64,000 bases of DNA from positions 41,154 through 105,153 of the forward strand of contig QNGE01000896.1 of NCBI GenBank assembly GCA_008508345.1, in the 5' to 3' direction. The DNA is from Paragonimus westermani. Lineage: Eukaryota > Platyhelminthes > Trematoda > Plagiorchiida > Troglotrematidae. The translations under genes and the position numbers were made by a program. The notes under the pieces were generated by a model. It saw nothing but the letters and a program-made list of their open reading frames with translations. It made no database searches and was not told the DNA's origin. Each line of letters starts with the position of its first letter. The stretch's first letter is position 1. Of this stretch, positions 49,801-62,580 are shown one piece after another.

Positions 49801-52800
49801 TGGGTTAAAGTCTGACGATCGAGGTAACCACAGCAACTTTCGAACGATTCTTGATATTGTAAAATCCTTTACTCTCCAGTAGACCTGTGATGTCATTTTT
49901 TCATGTGCAAAATTCAACGGTTAGGATTGTCAGCCCTATGGAACAGACACTTCCGTGACGCATTCTCACAGAACTCACTGCTTGTCAGTTTTCTTTTTCT
50001 GTTTACTAAAATGGTCTCTTGTAAACGTGAGTGAATCTATCACTGTTTTGAACAACAGACACAACTAGGATGGTTTAACTCTAGCATAATTCGTCTACTA
50101 AACTCAGTGTTGGATCTGTTGAAATTTGTTTGGCACGGTCGTCCACTTTGTTCGGTATGACATGGAGCGTTGAATTCGTTTAGGCGTGTTTAGTTTACTT
50201 GTAGAAATCCGATCCTAAATTTGACTTTATTGGTCTCTGTTGTGTGCAGTAAACGATCATGATGAATTTCATACCATAACTTCACAGCGGTTGCTTTCTT
50301 CTTATAACTATCATTGCTTATCTACTGAAACCTCCTTCTTGATATTTTTTGATACGTTCCCACGTTCGTCTGTACCCGATTGTTTTTATGAGCTCATTCT
50401 CGTCTATTGGTGACCATTTGCGGGCTCGTGAATGGTTGCTTAGGTTTGAAGGCGTTTCTGCTGGATAGATTGTGTCTCCGATTAATTCACATTCAAGGTG
50501 AGATAGCAACTCTGTTGTAATTTTGTCAAACAGTACCGCATGAATTCCAATTCTTTCGATCACCTTTTCTGACGTTTATGGATTTTGAAGATAGTCCGGC
50601 TAACTAGGCCATCTTAATGAGCGTATTGAAGTCGTTGAGTACGTGTTACTGAGTGAATTATCCTAAATCACCTGCAGCGATTTAAGACTCAGGTATGATT
50701 ACTCTATGAGTAGGACACAAACAACAGTCCATCGGTTCAGACCATCATAGTCTACTGATGAAGATATCAAACGCAATTCCAAATACCTCAGAGCAGTCGC
50801 TGTTTTCTATGCTTTTCTGTTGGCACTAAATCAGGACTTGGGTTTCCGATAAACATTCCAGTTTAGTGAATTCCTCTTATCACAGTTCGGATCGACCTTG
50901 AGAAAGCATTGAGTATGGGCAACTTTAGAGCCGTTCGAACCGGCTTTCCTTTGAATAAACGCAATAGGCATCCATCATGGCTTACTGCCGTGGTTCTCTT
51001 TTTGTTTGTCTCTTTAAATGTGATGTAACGGGTTGTAAACATACTGGATTCCCATCACTTAATCGCAATTCGAGAAACCAAAAATGCATCTTCACTGTCC
51101 CGCCCGGAAAACATATAAGAAGCATGTCACTTCTCTCACTAGAAATATGCCAACAGCTTGTTAGTTCCCGTTTTCGTTTTTCACCCATATGTTTATATAC
51201 TCATCCAATACAACAATGACATTCAATTCAGCTCCCCCCTTTTGGTCACACGCTCGACGTAGTATCATGTCACGGAAGCCAGCGCCCCCGACGGGCACAA
51301 TTGTACAAACGAATGAGAAGCTAACCGTATTCTAAATCCGAAGTACAGAGACTAGCGCAATGCATTTGTCTGATATCGTCAAGTGACACAATTTTACGAC
51401 AACAGTTTATGGCAGAAAAGGTGGTCATAGATTGTGTCTATAAGAGGGTGATCATTGTTTGTGGGACAATGCGTGTTGGGGACTTCGCTATGGACTTATG
51501 AGCAATACGCCACGTTCACATGAACTAAGTTGACGATGGTTTAGTTAGTGTCCCACAGATTAGCTGACCTGTGTACTTGTAGCAATGGCATATCCAAAGC
51601 TCACGTGACATTCTTTAACCTGTGGTCTACCTTGCTATCCGAAATAGTACACGATTGAAACAAGTGGTCCTTTGGTTGTAAGACCTTGCGTTATTTTGAC
51701 CACCTTCTTCAAGTTTTGTTCTACCTCATTTCCATTCGTTGAAGAGATTCAGCATTGTTATTTCTCACGAAAGTATGTTTAGATCCAAGAATGCAACGCA
51801 AAACTTTTGATTGTAAAACAGTTGGGCCGTCTTTGCGTGGACCACTGAAGAGAAGATCGGGCTGCAATTCGCTGCGATGGTCTGTGTGGCTTGAGGCCCA
51901 AATGCACTTAAGTGAACGGGCTCCAGGGCGGTTGATAGTGGTTCGATTAATATCAGTGGCCTAGTCCTCTACGTCTGGGGGTGGGGGCGAAAGCGCCTAC
52001 ATATTCTGGAGAGCGACTTCGGCTACAGTCGAATGCCACTTATGCAGTGTGTTCTTGAGCCAAAGGTTTGCCAGAGAGCACGTTTGTTGTGAACCTTCTG
52101 AAGACACCACAGTATGTAGACAGTCGTACTACATTACGAGAGTTGCACATCAGTGTCGTCTATGTTGTTGCCACTGGTGATGTATATATACATATACGTA
52201 TATATATATATAAACGTATATATACGTATATGCATTCTAACACGCTTATACCAGTAGGTCGAAAACTGTGGAGACCACCATTACTATTACCTTCATGGTA
52301 ACAGTGATTCTGAATTTTACTCACCTATTTGACTGAGCAATGTGTTCAAGAATGAATGAACATAACAGTTCTAAGTTTTTCCGGCACATATATGATACTC
52401 ACCTTCCAAATCCGCAAGTCATTCCAGAGCTTACTGAATTCTTGGAAACCGAGTGACCCGCTTAAATCAGCCTGTCCAGTAGTGACAAGTAGTCAAGGGG
52501 AATATTGTGAATGACTTTGTCGAGGTTGATTATATTGTGCAACCGTATCACAAAGTACTCTTGATGAACTGGAACATAAAACTAAAAGAATAATCAGAAA
52601 CGTTCCTCTATGCTGATGCGACTTCAAACGAATCTGTTACACATTCACGCAAACTCATCGAACATTCCCAAAAATGCGAGTGTTTTCAAACGTTTGGGTT
52701 CAGGGTAAGGTGAGTGGAGTAGAGTGACTATTTACGCACAAGAACAAAACATCTAATCAGATTTCAAACAAGCGCTGAATACTGGCAAACTCAAGTACAC

Positions 52801-55800
52801 TAATGTCTATGTTTGTTTGTTTTCGGATCTTCTCGTGTAGACTGTTTTGCTAAAAGGCAGCAACTCCTTCGTTGCTATCCAGAACAGTAGTTCGACGTAC
52901 GTTCGAATCCGTAGGCGATTTACAAAAACAGCAGAGAGTTTAAGAACCAGGAGAGCAGATAAGCCGGTTTGATGAAGTCTCGATCGGACGAAAAACCAGT
53001 TCAATTCACATGACCACATGAAGTACAATCTACGATTAAATAAGTTGTAAGATATGTTAAAAGGATACGTCCATGAGTGCGACCATACTACGTGCGGTCT
53101 CTCTGCTGAACCCTCTGAACGGAAGATCTGGAAAGGAGGAAACTCAGGATAAGCGTCATCGGCATAAGTAGTATTATATTAGTGGTTCATACAAGCGACT
53201 AAGATGATGACAGAACGAGACGTAAATTCTAATTAGGTGAGAGAAAGGGATGAGATAAAGCCCAATAACAAAAAACTGTCCAAACGCAGAAATTCAACAT
53301 CACGATGCTAATAACCTACAAACGAACAACCAAGCTGTACATAAAAGTGAACCGTCTATTATGTGATAGCTAGTTTCCTTAGGATTTTCGCTATCTATCT
53401 TGAATAACTGCATATACTTCAGTGACAACTCAGGCAAACAATCACAACATTTGTACTACTGAGGCCAATTATTCACCATCTATGTTAACGTTTTCAACCG
53501 CCGAATCTGCGTGTTACGAGTGTCCCAACCTGGGCAACGAATCCAAGTTACGATGGCTTGCTGAATGATAACACTACTTCCTTATGCCAAGTCCTCATTT
53601 GGCCTGAGACCCATGAAAGAGTGCTCAATTTGACAGTCGATTAGTTGGCATTCCTCATACCCAGCCAGAACATCTAAGCTTGTGTATTCACAAAAATTGA
53701 GGGAATGAATTCATTTAACGTTTTCTATCAAAAATCCTATTCCGAATTTAATTTCTGTTCACATGCTGCTGTCATCCGAGATAGCAGGGTATGGAAGTGC
53801 ACTGCCTATTACCACAACAGGCAAAATGTTCCATCTTGCGTTGTGAACTGCAGGATAAATGAAAGCCTCAAGACAACCATGTAGATTACATGTGAGTTGG
53901 TGCAGTAAAACGTTGATCCGGAATAAGGCTAGCAATTTCGTTGCCATACTGCACTTAGACTAAATTACAAAGCAACTTTCGATTGAACTCCAGGGTCTGT
54001 TCACAAAATCGAAGGTGGGGTGACAGAGAAGTGCGAATACTATCTGAGCTCACATATGAGCAACACCCGTCATACGGACGGCTCACCAAAAGTGCGCTCT
54101 TCATTGGTGCATGACTGATAGACATCGGCGCAGGTCATTTTCTCTCCTCGTGACTAAATCGACCACACTGGGCCTTCCTGAGAAGGCGTACTTTCCGGCG
54201 TGTCGTTCAATGTTGATTCGAACCTCTCGGCACAAATACCGCCAGTTTTTCACTGCGCTGAACAACGATCAATCGTGTGACAAACGTATGGAAATGAATC
54301 GGATGTCCTGGTTGTGATAAGTAAATTGAGTCCTCCTTTTCAAAAGGCGGCTGTACGCAAATCACATCGGTTGGAATACCAAACTAGCTAAATATCGTTG
54401 TTCTAAATAGATAAACCAGAGCACTAGATTGTCAAAACCTTGAATTTTTCACATTACATTATGAAAACGTGATGGGCGTCATGTGATCTTGATGCTCAGA
54501 CATGAAACACGTAGAGAGAGAGAGAGAGCACGATTTGATCAACTCAACCACAACTGAAACTGGAAACACTCCCAACACTGGATTATAAGTAACATCAGTT
54601 CCGAGATCATAATCCAGACAAAGTGGACAGGTTGCACTGCAGTGTCATTGTAAATGTCATACCAAAGCACTCATGACAAACCTCAACAGTACTCACTCAG
54701 ACGTCAACACAACAACCGGAGCAGCAGCAGCAACAACAACAGCAACGGACGACCGAACTTAACAGGGTGCCGGAAGTTTCAGTGAAATATAAAATTTTCA
54801 TCAAGTCAACTGGGTGGTAAGTAAACGAGTGTGAATAAACATACATTTATAGATAAATGGAAGACCCAATCGAGTAAATCTACCAAATGAGTGGTTGGAA
54901 GGCTATATGCTTGTTGCGATCACAAAGGCGATAAGCTATTTATGAGAGCAAGAACAAAAAAATCGAAAAAGTAAGAGATAAGTAAAAAAACACAGAGGAA
55001 ACGACGTCAGGACAGTGTGATCAACTGGGGGGTAACATCGAAAGAGAGACAGAAGTCAAAAACAAGTTTATCGTGAATGATCAGGATCATGCCAGAGTAG
55101 AATATTAAAAATAACCTCAAACTAGCCGTAAAGTATATTGACCAAAATTCAGTATTCTGCGTCGTCGGAAGCTACTTCATATGTGAATACAGGAAACGCT
55201 TATTTTGATGGCTAATGTAACGTGGTTAGTTTAATATTTGGATTATGTTTAACCGCGCTGTGGTTGTCAGTAGCGGAAAGGACAACTTTGAGTTGAATAG
55301 AACAAACTTCCGTATTGAGCGGTACACACTACAAAGCACAGAATAACGCGTACCACATTATGACCGAACTGATTGTCGTTTACGCTACGTAGATAGTTGA
55401 ATCTTTAAAGTCCCCCGAGTTACAGCAAGGTCTTGACTAACTCAAACAAAACATAACGATAACTCCCCATGTCAGTTTTGTGCTCAATGTGGTATGCGTC
55501 TACACCCCATTATTGAAACGAAGAATCCTTGGGATTCAGACTAACCAACCACTGTCACTTCTGTCACCCGCTTACCATGTTGCCTTCTACACCATGAGTG
55601 GCGAATTGCCTAATATCCATCAGTGTACTGTTGATCATGAAGGCTTCAATTCTTTACTAGCCCTATGCCCTGATCTGTCTGCTCGTTACATAACAGTAGC
55701 CTGCCACTCTATCCAGTCAATTAAAGTGTATCAACATTGCTGACTCTTGTAACGAGGAGTCAGTCGGCTGAGTATAGTTGCGACTGTGTGCCGCTGGACG

Positions 55801-58800
55801 TGTCTCTTATGATTGTGTGTGGATCAGCTGGACTCGGAGTCATCATGTCAATGTTTGAGAGGATGTGAAAACCGGGCAGAGATGCACACCATTTTGGGCA
55901 AAGCACTTTAAACGAAAGAAGCAGAAGTATAAGTAACGTTGTTTTATTCCCAATCTGTTGATCGAGAAAGAAGCAGATGTTTGTAGGGACATAAGCGGAT
56001 AAATATGCTTTAATCGGGTGGTGGTGTTGGCGCGGATTTTGGTAAACAGTGTACGTCCGATTGAGATAAAACAATCAAACTCCTCTTCCGATATTCATCT
56101 TGCATATGGACTACACCGAGTAGCATCACAATTTTGGACAAGAAAATATCAGTGGTCGGTGCTGTTGCTTACCTTTGATACAGTCACACGGTATTCGTAT
56201 AAATATGGGCCGTAACGGATTGTATCACACTGCCACAAAAAATGGCGTTTCCATGCGGGATTCGGAGCTGAGTTTGGTTGGAGTATGTTCCTGGTTGATT
56301 TTACATGGACTTGTTAGAAGAATCGAGTCATGGGTTTACAACAAGACGTATGTAATTTGAAACTGCGTGCCTGCACGTAAGCCTAGGCTTGTTGGATGAT
56401 AGGCGCCAGGAAGGATGGCCGAATGGAAGTTTCAGCTGGGCATGTTCAACATCATTGATAACAACAAATCAGTAGTCAGATGCGATTTTTAACTGTTGTA
56501 TAATCATAAGAAGGGGTACTGGTCGGGAGAGCAGTGCTAAGCGTAGATTCCCAAAGCCTTTATGTGTAGACAAATACGATCTATCACAAGACGTCCACAA
56601 CTTGCTCATAATCACCCAATATGCGAGTGACATACGCGACTGTATCTATAAAGTGGAATCTTTGCAGGTTCCACCACTCCGCTTGTTTACTTGTTCCAAC
56701 TTCCTCGATAGTTTAGGCAAACTAATACAACGCTCACGTTACTAAATCCGATTAAGTGCCATTTATCTCGAAGTCTTCAACCCTCGACCTTGTGAACCAT
56801 GAGGTCCCCAGCTCGGTGGAAATGTGGACCAAAGTGACTCACAAATTTCACACAGTCTACCCAAAAATCAACAAAAAGAAAGTAACAGAATAAAGTCAGG
56901 TCTAAAGGCCAGTGACGGACAAGGAGGTAGAACAACCGATACGCTCATGTCAAATGTGAGTTGATTACTAAAGCATTTTCAGAGATTCTACTACAATCAC
57001 GGCCTAGTCCGAGTGCACCACGACCTAGGATTCAATTCGACTTCATGAAGTCATCTCGTAGACGGAATTTTCTCGTCGTAGTGGATGCACTTAATAAATG
57101 GCCGAAAGTATCCTGATGCGAATGACCGTCACATATACTATCTTCCACCAGACTTGTCTGGAAGCGCCCGTGAGTGAGGACGAAATGCGGTTCATTTAAT
57201 CAATGTCTGCGGATTTCTGAAAGTAGAACAAAATCCATTACATCGCCACCCTTCCGCCCGCAATCCGACGGCCAAGCTGAGCTTCAAGTTGAAACGTTCG
57301 AATAAACTCTCCAGAAAGCTGAGTGGAGGAAACTGTTGTAGAGATGGTGTAAACGTTCTTAGTACGTTACCAAACGACATCGAGTCCGTGAATACTGTCC
57401 AAAGTGTCCCCGGTAGAAGCCGACATCAGTGGGAAGATTCAGTTGCCACTGGGCTGTCATGTGTCTTTGGTACTCTAAACGGGGACCCCGAACACGGCTA
57501 CCGAGAAAGAGCTCGGACAGAGACTTTACCAGCTTCAAACCGTGCCAGCAATGGCACGTGACTGTCAGAACCACTCGGTTAAACAAACCCGATTTCGAAG
57601 ACTGCTTGGAGAAGTAACATTTGAATGCGATACAAAAATCAACTTTAGCCAAAATCTTCGACTAAAAGAGGCGGAAAACTGTCTCGTTGTTAGATGATCT
57701 CCTAGACATCCACAGGTGCAACAAATGGGACCTACTACTGCATTGGATGAGCGAAAAATCACCTATACGATGCGTAAAATCTGGGTTTTGGACAAACCAA
57801 ACACGAAGAAACACAACACCTAAGCAGGTCAATCCCTGACTTAAGTTCTACGATCAACATGTTTCAAAAAGGTGTTAGGGGTAGGGGTAAACCTAACATT
57901 AAGAAGAGGACTCCGAAGTTAGATTTAATGTGTCCTATAATGATCACGAAATAGGGACCTCTCGTTTATTTAACCATCTTCTCCTGTCTTCCTGTGGTAC
58001 TCAAGATTAGCATTTTACTAGTTTTCTCAGTTTGGAAATTGAGGCAAAACATTGTTCCCGTTCTTATCGTGTTGTAAATCGTGGATCGAGTATAGTTGAC
58101 AGGAATTTAAAAACTTTGTTCCGTACATTCGTTTGACGTGTCAGTGGTCACAAGGGTAATAATGGTTATCTTTATTTGTTGGTCAAGTCGCTAATTTGCG
58201 TGTAATGCCAGTCAAACAGACACAAGCAAACAATGTTACATATGTAGATAAGTGTTGAGTTGAAAGGAGTGAACTCGACTGACCAACATACTCGCCCCTA
58301 AACCCTACTGTTTTCTGCTTATAGGGGTTGCCCGAGATGGAGTACTGAATGATAATACCGACAGTCAAAAATGTGAAGGTATTTTACTTTTCCGACTGTG
58401 ACGTGCCATATTTCGCAGTATTGAAAGGCAACACTGTTCCGAAGGTCACCTTACACACTCACCATTTCAAGTTCGAAGAGATACTGAACACTTTCACAGA
58501 AAGCATGCTTTTACCAACCAACCAACTGCGATGAATAACTATCAACACTATCGAAGCCACGTAATAGATGGTCCAGATATTTGAAGGTTTATGTGAACTG
58601 GCCTGGACTGTCAGGTGAACATATGAACTATCGCGAAAGCTTAACTAGTTCGAAACGTGAATCTTTCTACATATAGTGCCAAAATAGTAGCATTATTCCT
58701 TGTGAAATTTCCAACCATTCGACATGGCCTCGTAGCTCATCTGAAAGAACTTTCAAAGCGTTCGGAAATGTCGTTTCTGCTGACGAACCACTAATTTTCC

Positions 58801-60403
58801 ACAACTGGATCTCATCTAAATCCACTTAAAGCAATTCTCTCTATAAAAAATCGGTAAGATGAAAGAATCACAACAAGATGCAATGGCCAGGTTAGCAATC
58901 TTTGAACTCGTTCCCTTGTCCCTATCCTTGATAGTCGATAGAGTCGGGAGTAGGAGACAACAGGAGAAACCGTATCAAATTCAGTGCTCAACAATGGCGT
59001 TGGTGGATTTCAGAGTGAACTGTTCGAAAAATCTCACCAGGGCAGTTGATCCCCTGAGTCATTTGCTAGGTTCTATGTAAGACAGTGGTGTGGGTGTGTA
59101 ATCGAGTTCAAATGTGAAATTCCCTAGCTCCGTGTCTGGGCATGCTGTTTCTGTCGCTGGTTAGAATCCAATCGAATCTCTTACTCTTCATATTTGGGTC
59201 TCATCTAAATCATCAATTCTGCAAACCTACTCACCAGTAACACAAATTCAATGCATTAGAGTGAGAAAAGTTATGAACAAGAAAACGTGAAAACGATTGC
59301 GGAGCTCCGGTCTGTGTGAACACTGTCTGTTTAAAACCCACAGTAGTAATTTCGCTGCATACTGTTAGAAGGTAGTGATAGTCTAAAAGTCAGGCAACGG
59401 CTATGAATCTCCGTGGCTCAAGCCAGATCACCGATAAGCTAAGAATAGTTGTGCGTGCACTACTGTCAGGCTTGAGGTCCCGTGACCCTTCTGGTCCTTG
59501 ACTGGAGACCTTAAAACTAACCATGCCTAATCAAATTCAGTGAGGAAGGTGCTAACTGAATGGGACAATGATGTCGTTCTACTCTCACACAAAATTGCGT
59601 TAGCTGTTTGCGAAGAGTAGAAAATTCGAGGTTTGCTGTCTGAGTCCATATATGTGAACGTACAGTTTTCTTTAATCTTTAAACTCAGACCATTAATTAT
59701 GACCGTATACCCGGTAAGCTGATGCATCAACATCGGTGCTGATGAGCACAACTAGCTGAGGTTTTCATCCTTCCATTATTCTTTCTGATGCCCACTTGTG
59801 CGCGCGAACACTTGCAAACTAGCTGAAACAGTATGGCATAAAAGATAACGTCCCCATATAAACCAGCAGGGGATCCATGAAATGTCACAAATGTGGTCGG
59901 GAACGTTGTCGTGCGTGAGAAGTTTGAGAGGGCCATTGGGCTGCCTGTACTCAGTTTATATTGTTCCTTAAGTACGTTCATCTAAATATTCATCCAGAAT
60001 TTTTTTGCTGACTAGTATGACAAACGAGGATCTGATCACAGTGGTATCGGATCAGCTTCGAAGTTCGATTTTGTGCGCGGGTATGCATACAGTTGTTAAA
60101 AAACGATGTTAAACTTATGTTTAAATGTCTTCAATTTCGTCTGCTCTAAGTTGTCAGATAACAAAACGGTATCACAAAATTAAGCAGGTGTTCGTTAACT
60201 TGATCCACTTAGTGCTGTTCGACGCATCAACCAGTTCTCAGAATTATAAAAGAAATTTCGAACTCACCTTTGAAGGAAACATTTAAGATGTCTTGAAGTT
60301 CAGCAGCAGTTATCTCACCGGAAGGTCCAGCGATAGAGGCAAACGCTTCTTGCAGTTTTGTGGCCAACCCATCGTCCAAGCTTGTTAGAGAGAGGCGTTC
60401 AGT
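46655..60403 (-). CDS. Calpain-family protease, penta-EF-hand domain (partial spliced gene)
   Basis: Calpains are calcium-dependent cytoplasmic cysteine proteases. This is the C-terminal calcium-binding domain only. Exons in coding order: 60268-60403, 53069-53127, 52403-52471, 46913-46991 and 46655-46830. They total 519 nt, 173 codons, all joining in phase. EF-hand 1: LQEAFASIAGPSGEITAAEL. EF-hand 2: DADLSGSLGFQE, with ligand positions D, D, S and E all filled. EF-hand 3: DLDKNGTFDAFE, also canonical. EF-hand 4: ADSQGRIEFDDY, lacking canonical ligands, as in other calpains. The protease core and C2-like domain are not visible up to 64000. Whether the catalytic Cys is kept cannot be judged. 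Other penta-EF-hand proteins are possible but fit the motifs and exon pattern less well. Confidence 0.88.
46913..46991 (-). CDS. Calpain exon 4 of 5 seen (EF-hand 3)
   Basis: A 79 nt exon between CCCACAG and G|GTAAGT. It encodes AMFKNYDLDKNGTFDAFELR and EVMRAV, with a complete calcium-binding loop. Only 82 bases of intron separate it from the next exon. The 79 nt length also matches the vertebrate exon, as I recall. Confidence 0.93.
49600..49960 (-). mobile_element. Probable Tc1/mariner transposase remnant (minus)
   Basis: Reading right to left: LFHRADNPN at about 49955-49930, where mariner-type transposases have MFQQDNAP or QDNDPKH. After a frameshift come KLLWLPRSSDFNPNAHHQNL and, later, EISQKS...CHQC. 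The WP.RSPDLNPIE..W motif of Tc1/mariner is read here as WLPRSSDFNPNAHH. The spacing between the two Asp-containing motifs is roughly that of the DD34 family, allowing for indels. Terminal inverted repeats were not found. Heavily decayed. Confidence 0.5.
52181..52232. repeat. TA-rich microsatellite (TATATACATATACGTATA type)
   Basis: Alternating purine-pyrimidine tract with TA, CATA and CGTA units inside the calpain intron. Similar tracts lie at 41226-41260 and 12482-12540. Confidence 0.95.
52403..52471 (-). CDS. Calpain exon 3 of 5 seen (EF-hand 2)
   Basis: A 69 nt exon, phase 0 at both ends, after a CTGGACAG acceptor and before AAG|GTGAGT. It encodes ADLSGSLGFQEFSKLWNDL and RIWK, matching the calpain G.LG..EF..LW.....W pattern. 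The equivalent vertebrate exon is, as I recall, also 69 nt. Confidence 0.92.
53069..53127 (-). CDS. Calpain exon 2 of 5 seen
   Basis: A 59 nt exon after CTCCTTTCCAG, encoding LPFRGFSRETARSMVALMD, the GFS.E..R..V.LMD helix before EF-hand 2. The donor C|GTATCC is weak. Supported by exact phase at both ends. Confidence 0.82.
54513..54528. repeat. GA dinucleotide repeat
   Basis: A short uninterrupted AG run within the calpain intron. Confidence 0.9.
54720..54746. repeat. CAG/CAA trinucleotide repeat
   Basis: Four CAG units followed by CAA and CAG units, intronic. No coding frame around it is supported. Confidence 0.85.
57010..57660 (+). mobile_element. Ty3/Gypsy integrase fragment
   Basis: IQFDFMKSSRRRNFLVVVDA followed by LNKWPKVS (57030-57117) is the start of a Gypsy integrase core (usually DFAGP..G..YLVVVDA.SKWPEV). 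The later HPSARNPTAKLSFKLKRSNK (57250-57310) stands where HPQSNGQAERFV.T.KR is expected. LWYSKRGPRTRLPRKSSDRD (57460-57520) resembles the FGR..RTRL downstream block. It is internally deleted between the first two. It differs from the Gypsy at 41950. Confidence 0.7.
60268..60403 (-). CDS. Calpain exon 1 of 5 seen (EF-hand 1)
   Basis: A 136 nt exon between an ATACAG acceptor (bases 60404 up) and donor G|GTGAGT (60262-60267). It encodes TERLSLTSLDDGLATKLQEA and GEITAAELQDILNVSFK, ending one base into a codon that the next exon completes as Asp. An alternative acceptor (CTTTAG) lies a little upstream, so the left boundary is less certain. Confidence 0.8.
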
Positions 60404-62099
60404 CTGTATGGAGTTTAAAACAGCCAAAGACGGTGCTCTTTCTAAAGGTTAGGAATATGCAACAACGCAAGCTATGGGATACTATAGCCTAACATATTCC
60501 GAAAAATGCGTGGACATACTATGGAGGCTTACGAATTGTGTATGTTTACATAAATATCCAAATTCATTGAGGCCATATCAGCACAGTGGTAAATGAAGAA
60601 ACAATTAAAATAACCAACATATTAATAATGGTAATGATAAAGAACAATACAACACCTCATTCATCCGGAAAGAGTGAACGTTCAGCCAGTAGGGCGCAAT
60701 TGTGGGAAACACTGACTAGGGCTGTGGCCATGAGAAACTCCCGGTCTAGCAAGTAGTTTATTACCAGATATCCATTACAAATATGCAAAAATGCACAAGC
60801 AATGTTTTGGACGGCTGACGTGACTGCATATCTTGTGTTAGCAGTACAGCGCCAATCACATTGTTAACGTCTCTCTCACAATGCCTACATACGTTTTCGT
60901 TCATCGGTTTCAGTTTATGACCTTTTTGATGTCGAACGTTGTCTTATTTACCGCACGAATTATTGTTTCCGATTCGTGCTATACTACTCATCAGCGACTT
61001 TGTGTGCTACAGAACACTGCTCTTCTTTTTGAGTTCTCCTGATGTTTTATCACTTCCTGACGACTTCGTTCTGTCCGATATGACAGTGGCTACTGATTCC
61101 GTGATTAACTTCTGACTGTCTCTGCTGGCTCGTTGGGCAATTTTGCTAATTCACTGTCACGTGCTTATTTCATCTCACCATTCCGCCCGATCTTGTATAC
61201 TGCACAGCGTCTGGAAAGTACCACATACGGAATTTTCCGTTCAGACAGAAACTTTTTTAAGTCCGGGCCGCTGGCATCTTCGTTCAGATAATCTTGATGG
61301 TTCACTTTTCTCCTGTATTGAGCATTCTAGCTTTGCCAAACTGTTGCGTTGCTAACTACTGTCCTACATTCGCCTTCGAAGCTTTCAGACTTCGTCTAAA
61401 CACTGCTTTCGGCAAATAACTCTTTGGCAGAACTACTACATTGCAGCTAAATTCCAGTGGTTTGAACCATCAGAGGTCGAGGGGGGTTCTATCATGGAGA
61501 TTTTCTTATGCTAGCTTGAACGGAAGTCAGATGGCCTAATGTCGCCAGTGGTAGCACGGAGTCCCAGTCGTCTTTCTTCGACCGTTAGCCATTTTTCGAG
61601 TGTCCGGTTGTTGCGCGCAATACTTTCATTTCTCGGACAGTACAAATACACTTTTTCACTCTTGGCTCTTAGTTTCTAGTCTTTTAGGCATTGAGGACAT
61701 CTTTTATTTTTCACGTGTGAATGGTTCTCTTCGATACGTGCCATACTACTCCGTAACCACGTTACTCATTATACAACGTACGCAATTCGGGGAAAATGGC
61801 AATGTTAGATGATTGGTTTAGGAGAGGTAATCCTCGTGGATTGTCTATCATTTTACACTTGTTGTACTGACAAGATGCAAAACAAAGGAATGAAAAAGCT
61901 GCCTGAATGGAACTGCACGCACACACACACACACGCACAAATACAGAACTGAGTCGAACAGCAGTGTTTGTCTAACAGACAAAAACAGTACATTCAGCAG
62001 GTCTAAATCGAACCATGTGAATATAAAGACGTATCAAAACCTTGCATGTCTTGATAATACTAATAGCAGCCACTCACAATTGTGACTGGAAATAACGGT
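60404..62099. other. No exon recognised
   Basis: Should contain intron, or further upstream calpain exons, on the minus strand. I searched for the C2-like domain pattern and did not find it. An (AC)n microsatellite lies at 61917-61937. The plus frames at 61143-61355 and 61600-61812 are not recognised. Confidence 0.4.
61917..61937. repeat. AC dinucleotide repeat
   Basis: CACGCACACACACACACACG-type run. A second (CA)n run lies at 62640-62658. Confidence 0.9.
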
Positions 62100-62580
62100 T
62101 GGCGGCATCCGATTCGGATTAGCCTGTCACAGTGACCGAAGCCAAAGGACGCCTGCGCTTATATATCACTGCAACTGGCTTGCGCTGCACCAATTGCAGT
62201 TCCACCAACACACCACATATCCAGTGTAAACCCGAAGGAATAAGACCGGGAGGTGTGCCAGTGGGGCCTTTCTGTCCAGCCGGCCAATGCTGGTTAGCCA
62301 CTTGATTGGCTAATAAGGAAAGGAAACTCTTATCTCTCGGAAACTAAACAGAGAGGCTGCAATGACGAGATCTACACTGAGAAGAAAGATTTTTGAAGTG
62401 TAATACAAGAAGCGTTGCAGTATAGGGGTGCAGGTTAGTGCATCCCAGAGAAGATAAGGATGAAAAGCAAAGTTCTCATTGGACTATGAAAAGCCAGGCA
62501 GACCATTCATCATACATTACATCAACAAAGCCGGAGAAAAGAATGGGTAGAAGACCACAGACACTCAGGTTTCTGAAAAG
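62100..62580 (-). repeat. Dispersed repeat copy 2 (inverse of 6750-6880, with about 350 bases more)
   Basis: Blocks 62490-62576 and 62103-62140 match 6750-6834 and 6836-6875 in reverse complement. The intervening 62141-62489 is absent from copy 1. No coding function is recognised in either copy. Confidence 0.7.

Larger units (their letters stand above)
46992..52402 (-). other. Calpain intron (5.4 kb)
   Basis: Bounded by the exons at 52403 and 46991. It contains a probable Tc1/mariner remnant (49600-49960) and a (TA)-rich tract (52181-52232). The frame at 50318-50563 (minus) is not recognised. Other parts, including 47000-49600, show nothing identifiable. Confidence 0.75.
53128..60267 (-). 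other. Calpain intron (7.1 kb)
   Basis: Contains a sense-opposed Gypsy integrase fragment (57010-57660), a (GA)n tract at 54513-54528 and a CAG/CAA-rich tract at 54720-54745. The plus frame at 55480-55743 (87 codons) and the minus frames at 59527-59981 are unrecognised. 53128-57000 and 57780-60267 otherwise show nothing identifiable. Confidence 0.75.

Noticed and set aside
54111..54317. 68-codon + frame as an exon
   Set aside because: No splice sites, family match or phase relation to a neighbour.
59527..59981. Minus frames as LINE endonuclease or calpain exons
   Set aside because: No calpain pattern, no intact endonuclease motif and no splice support.
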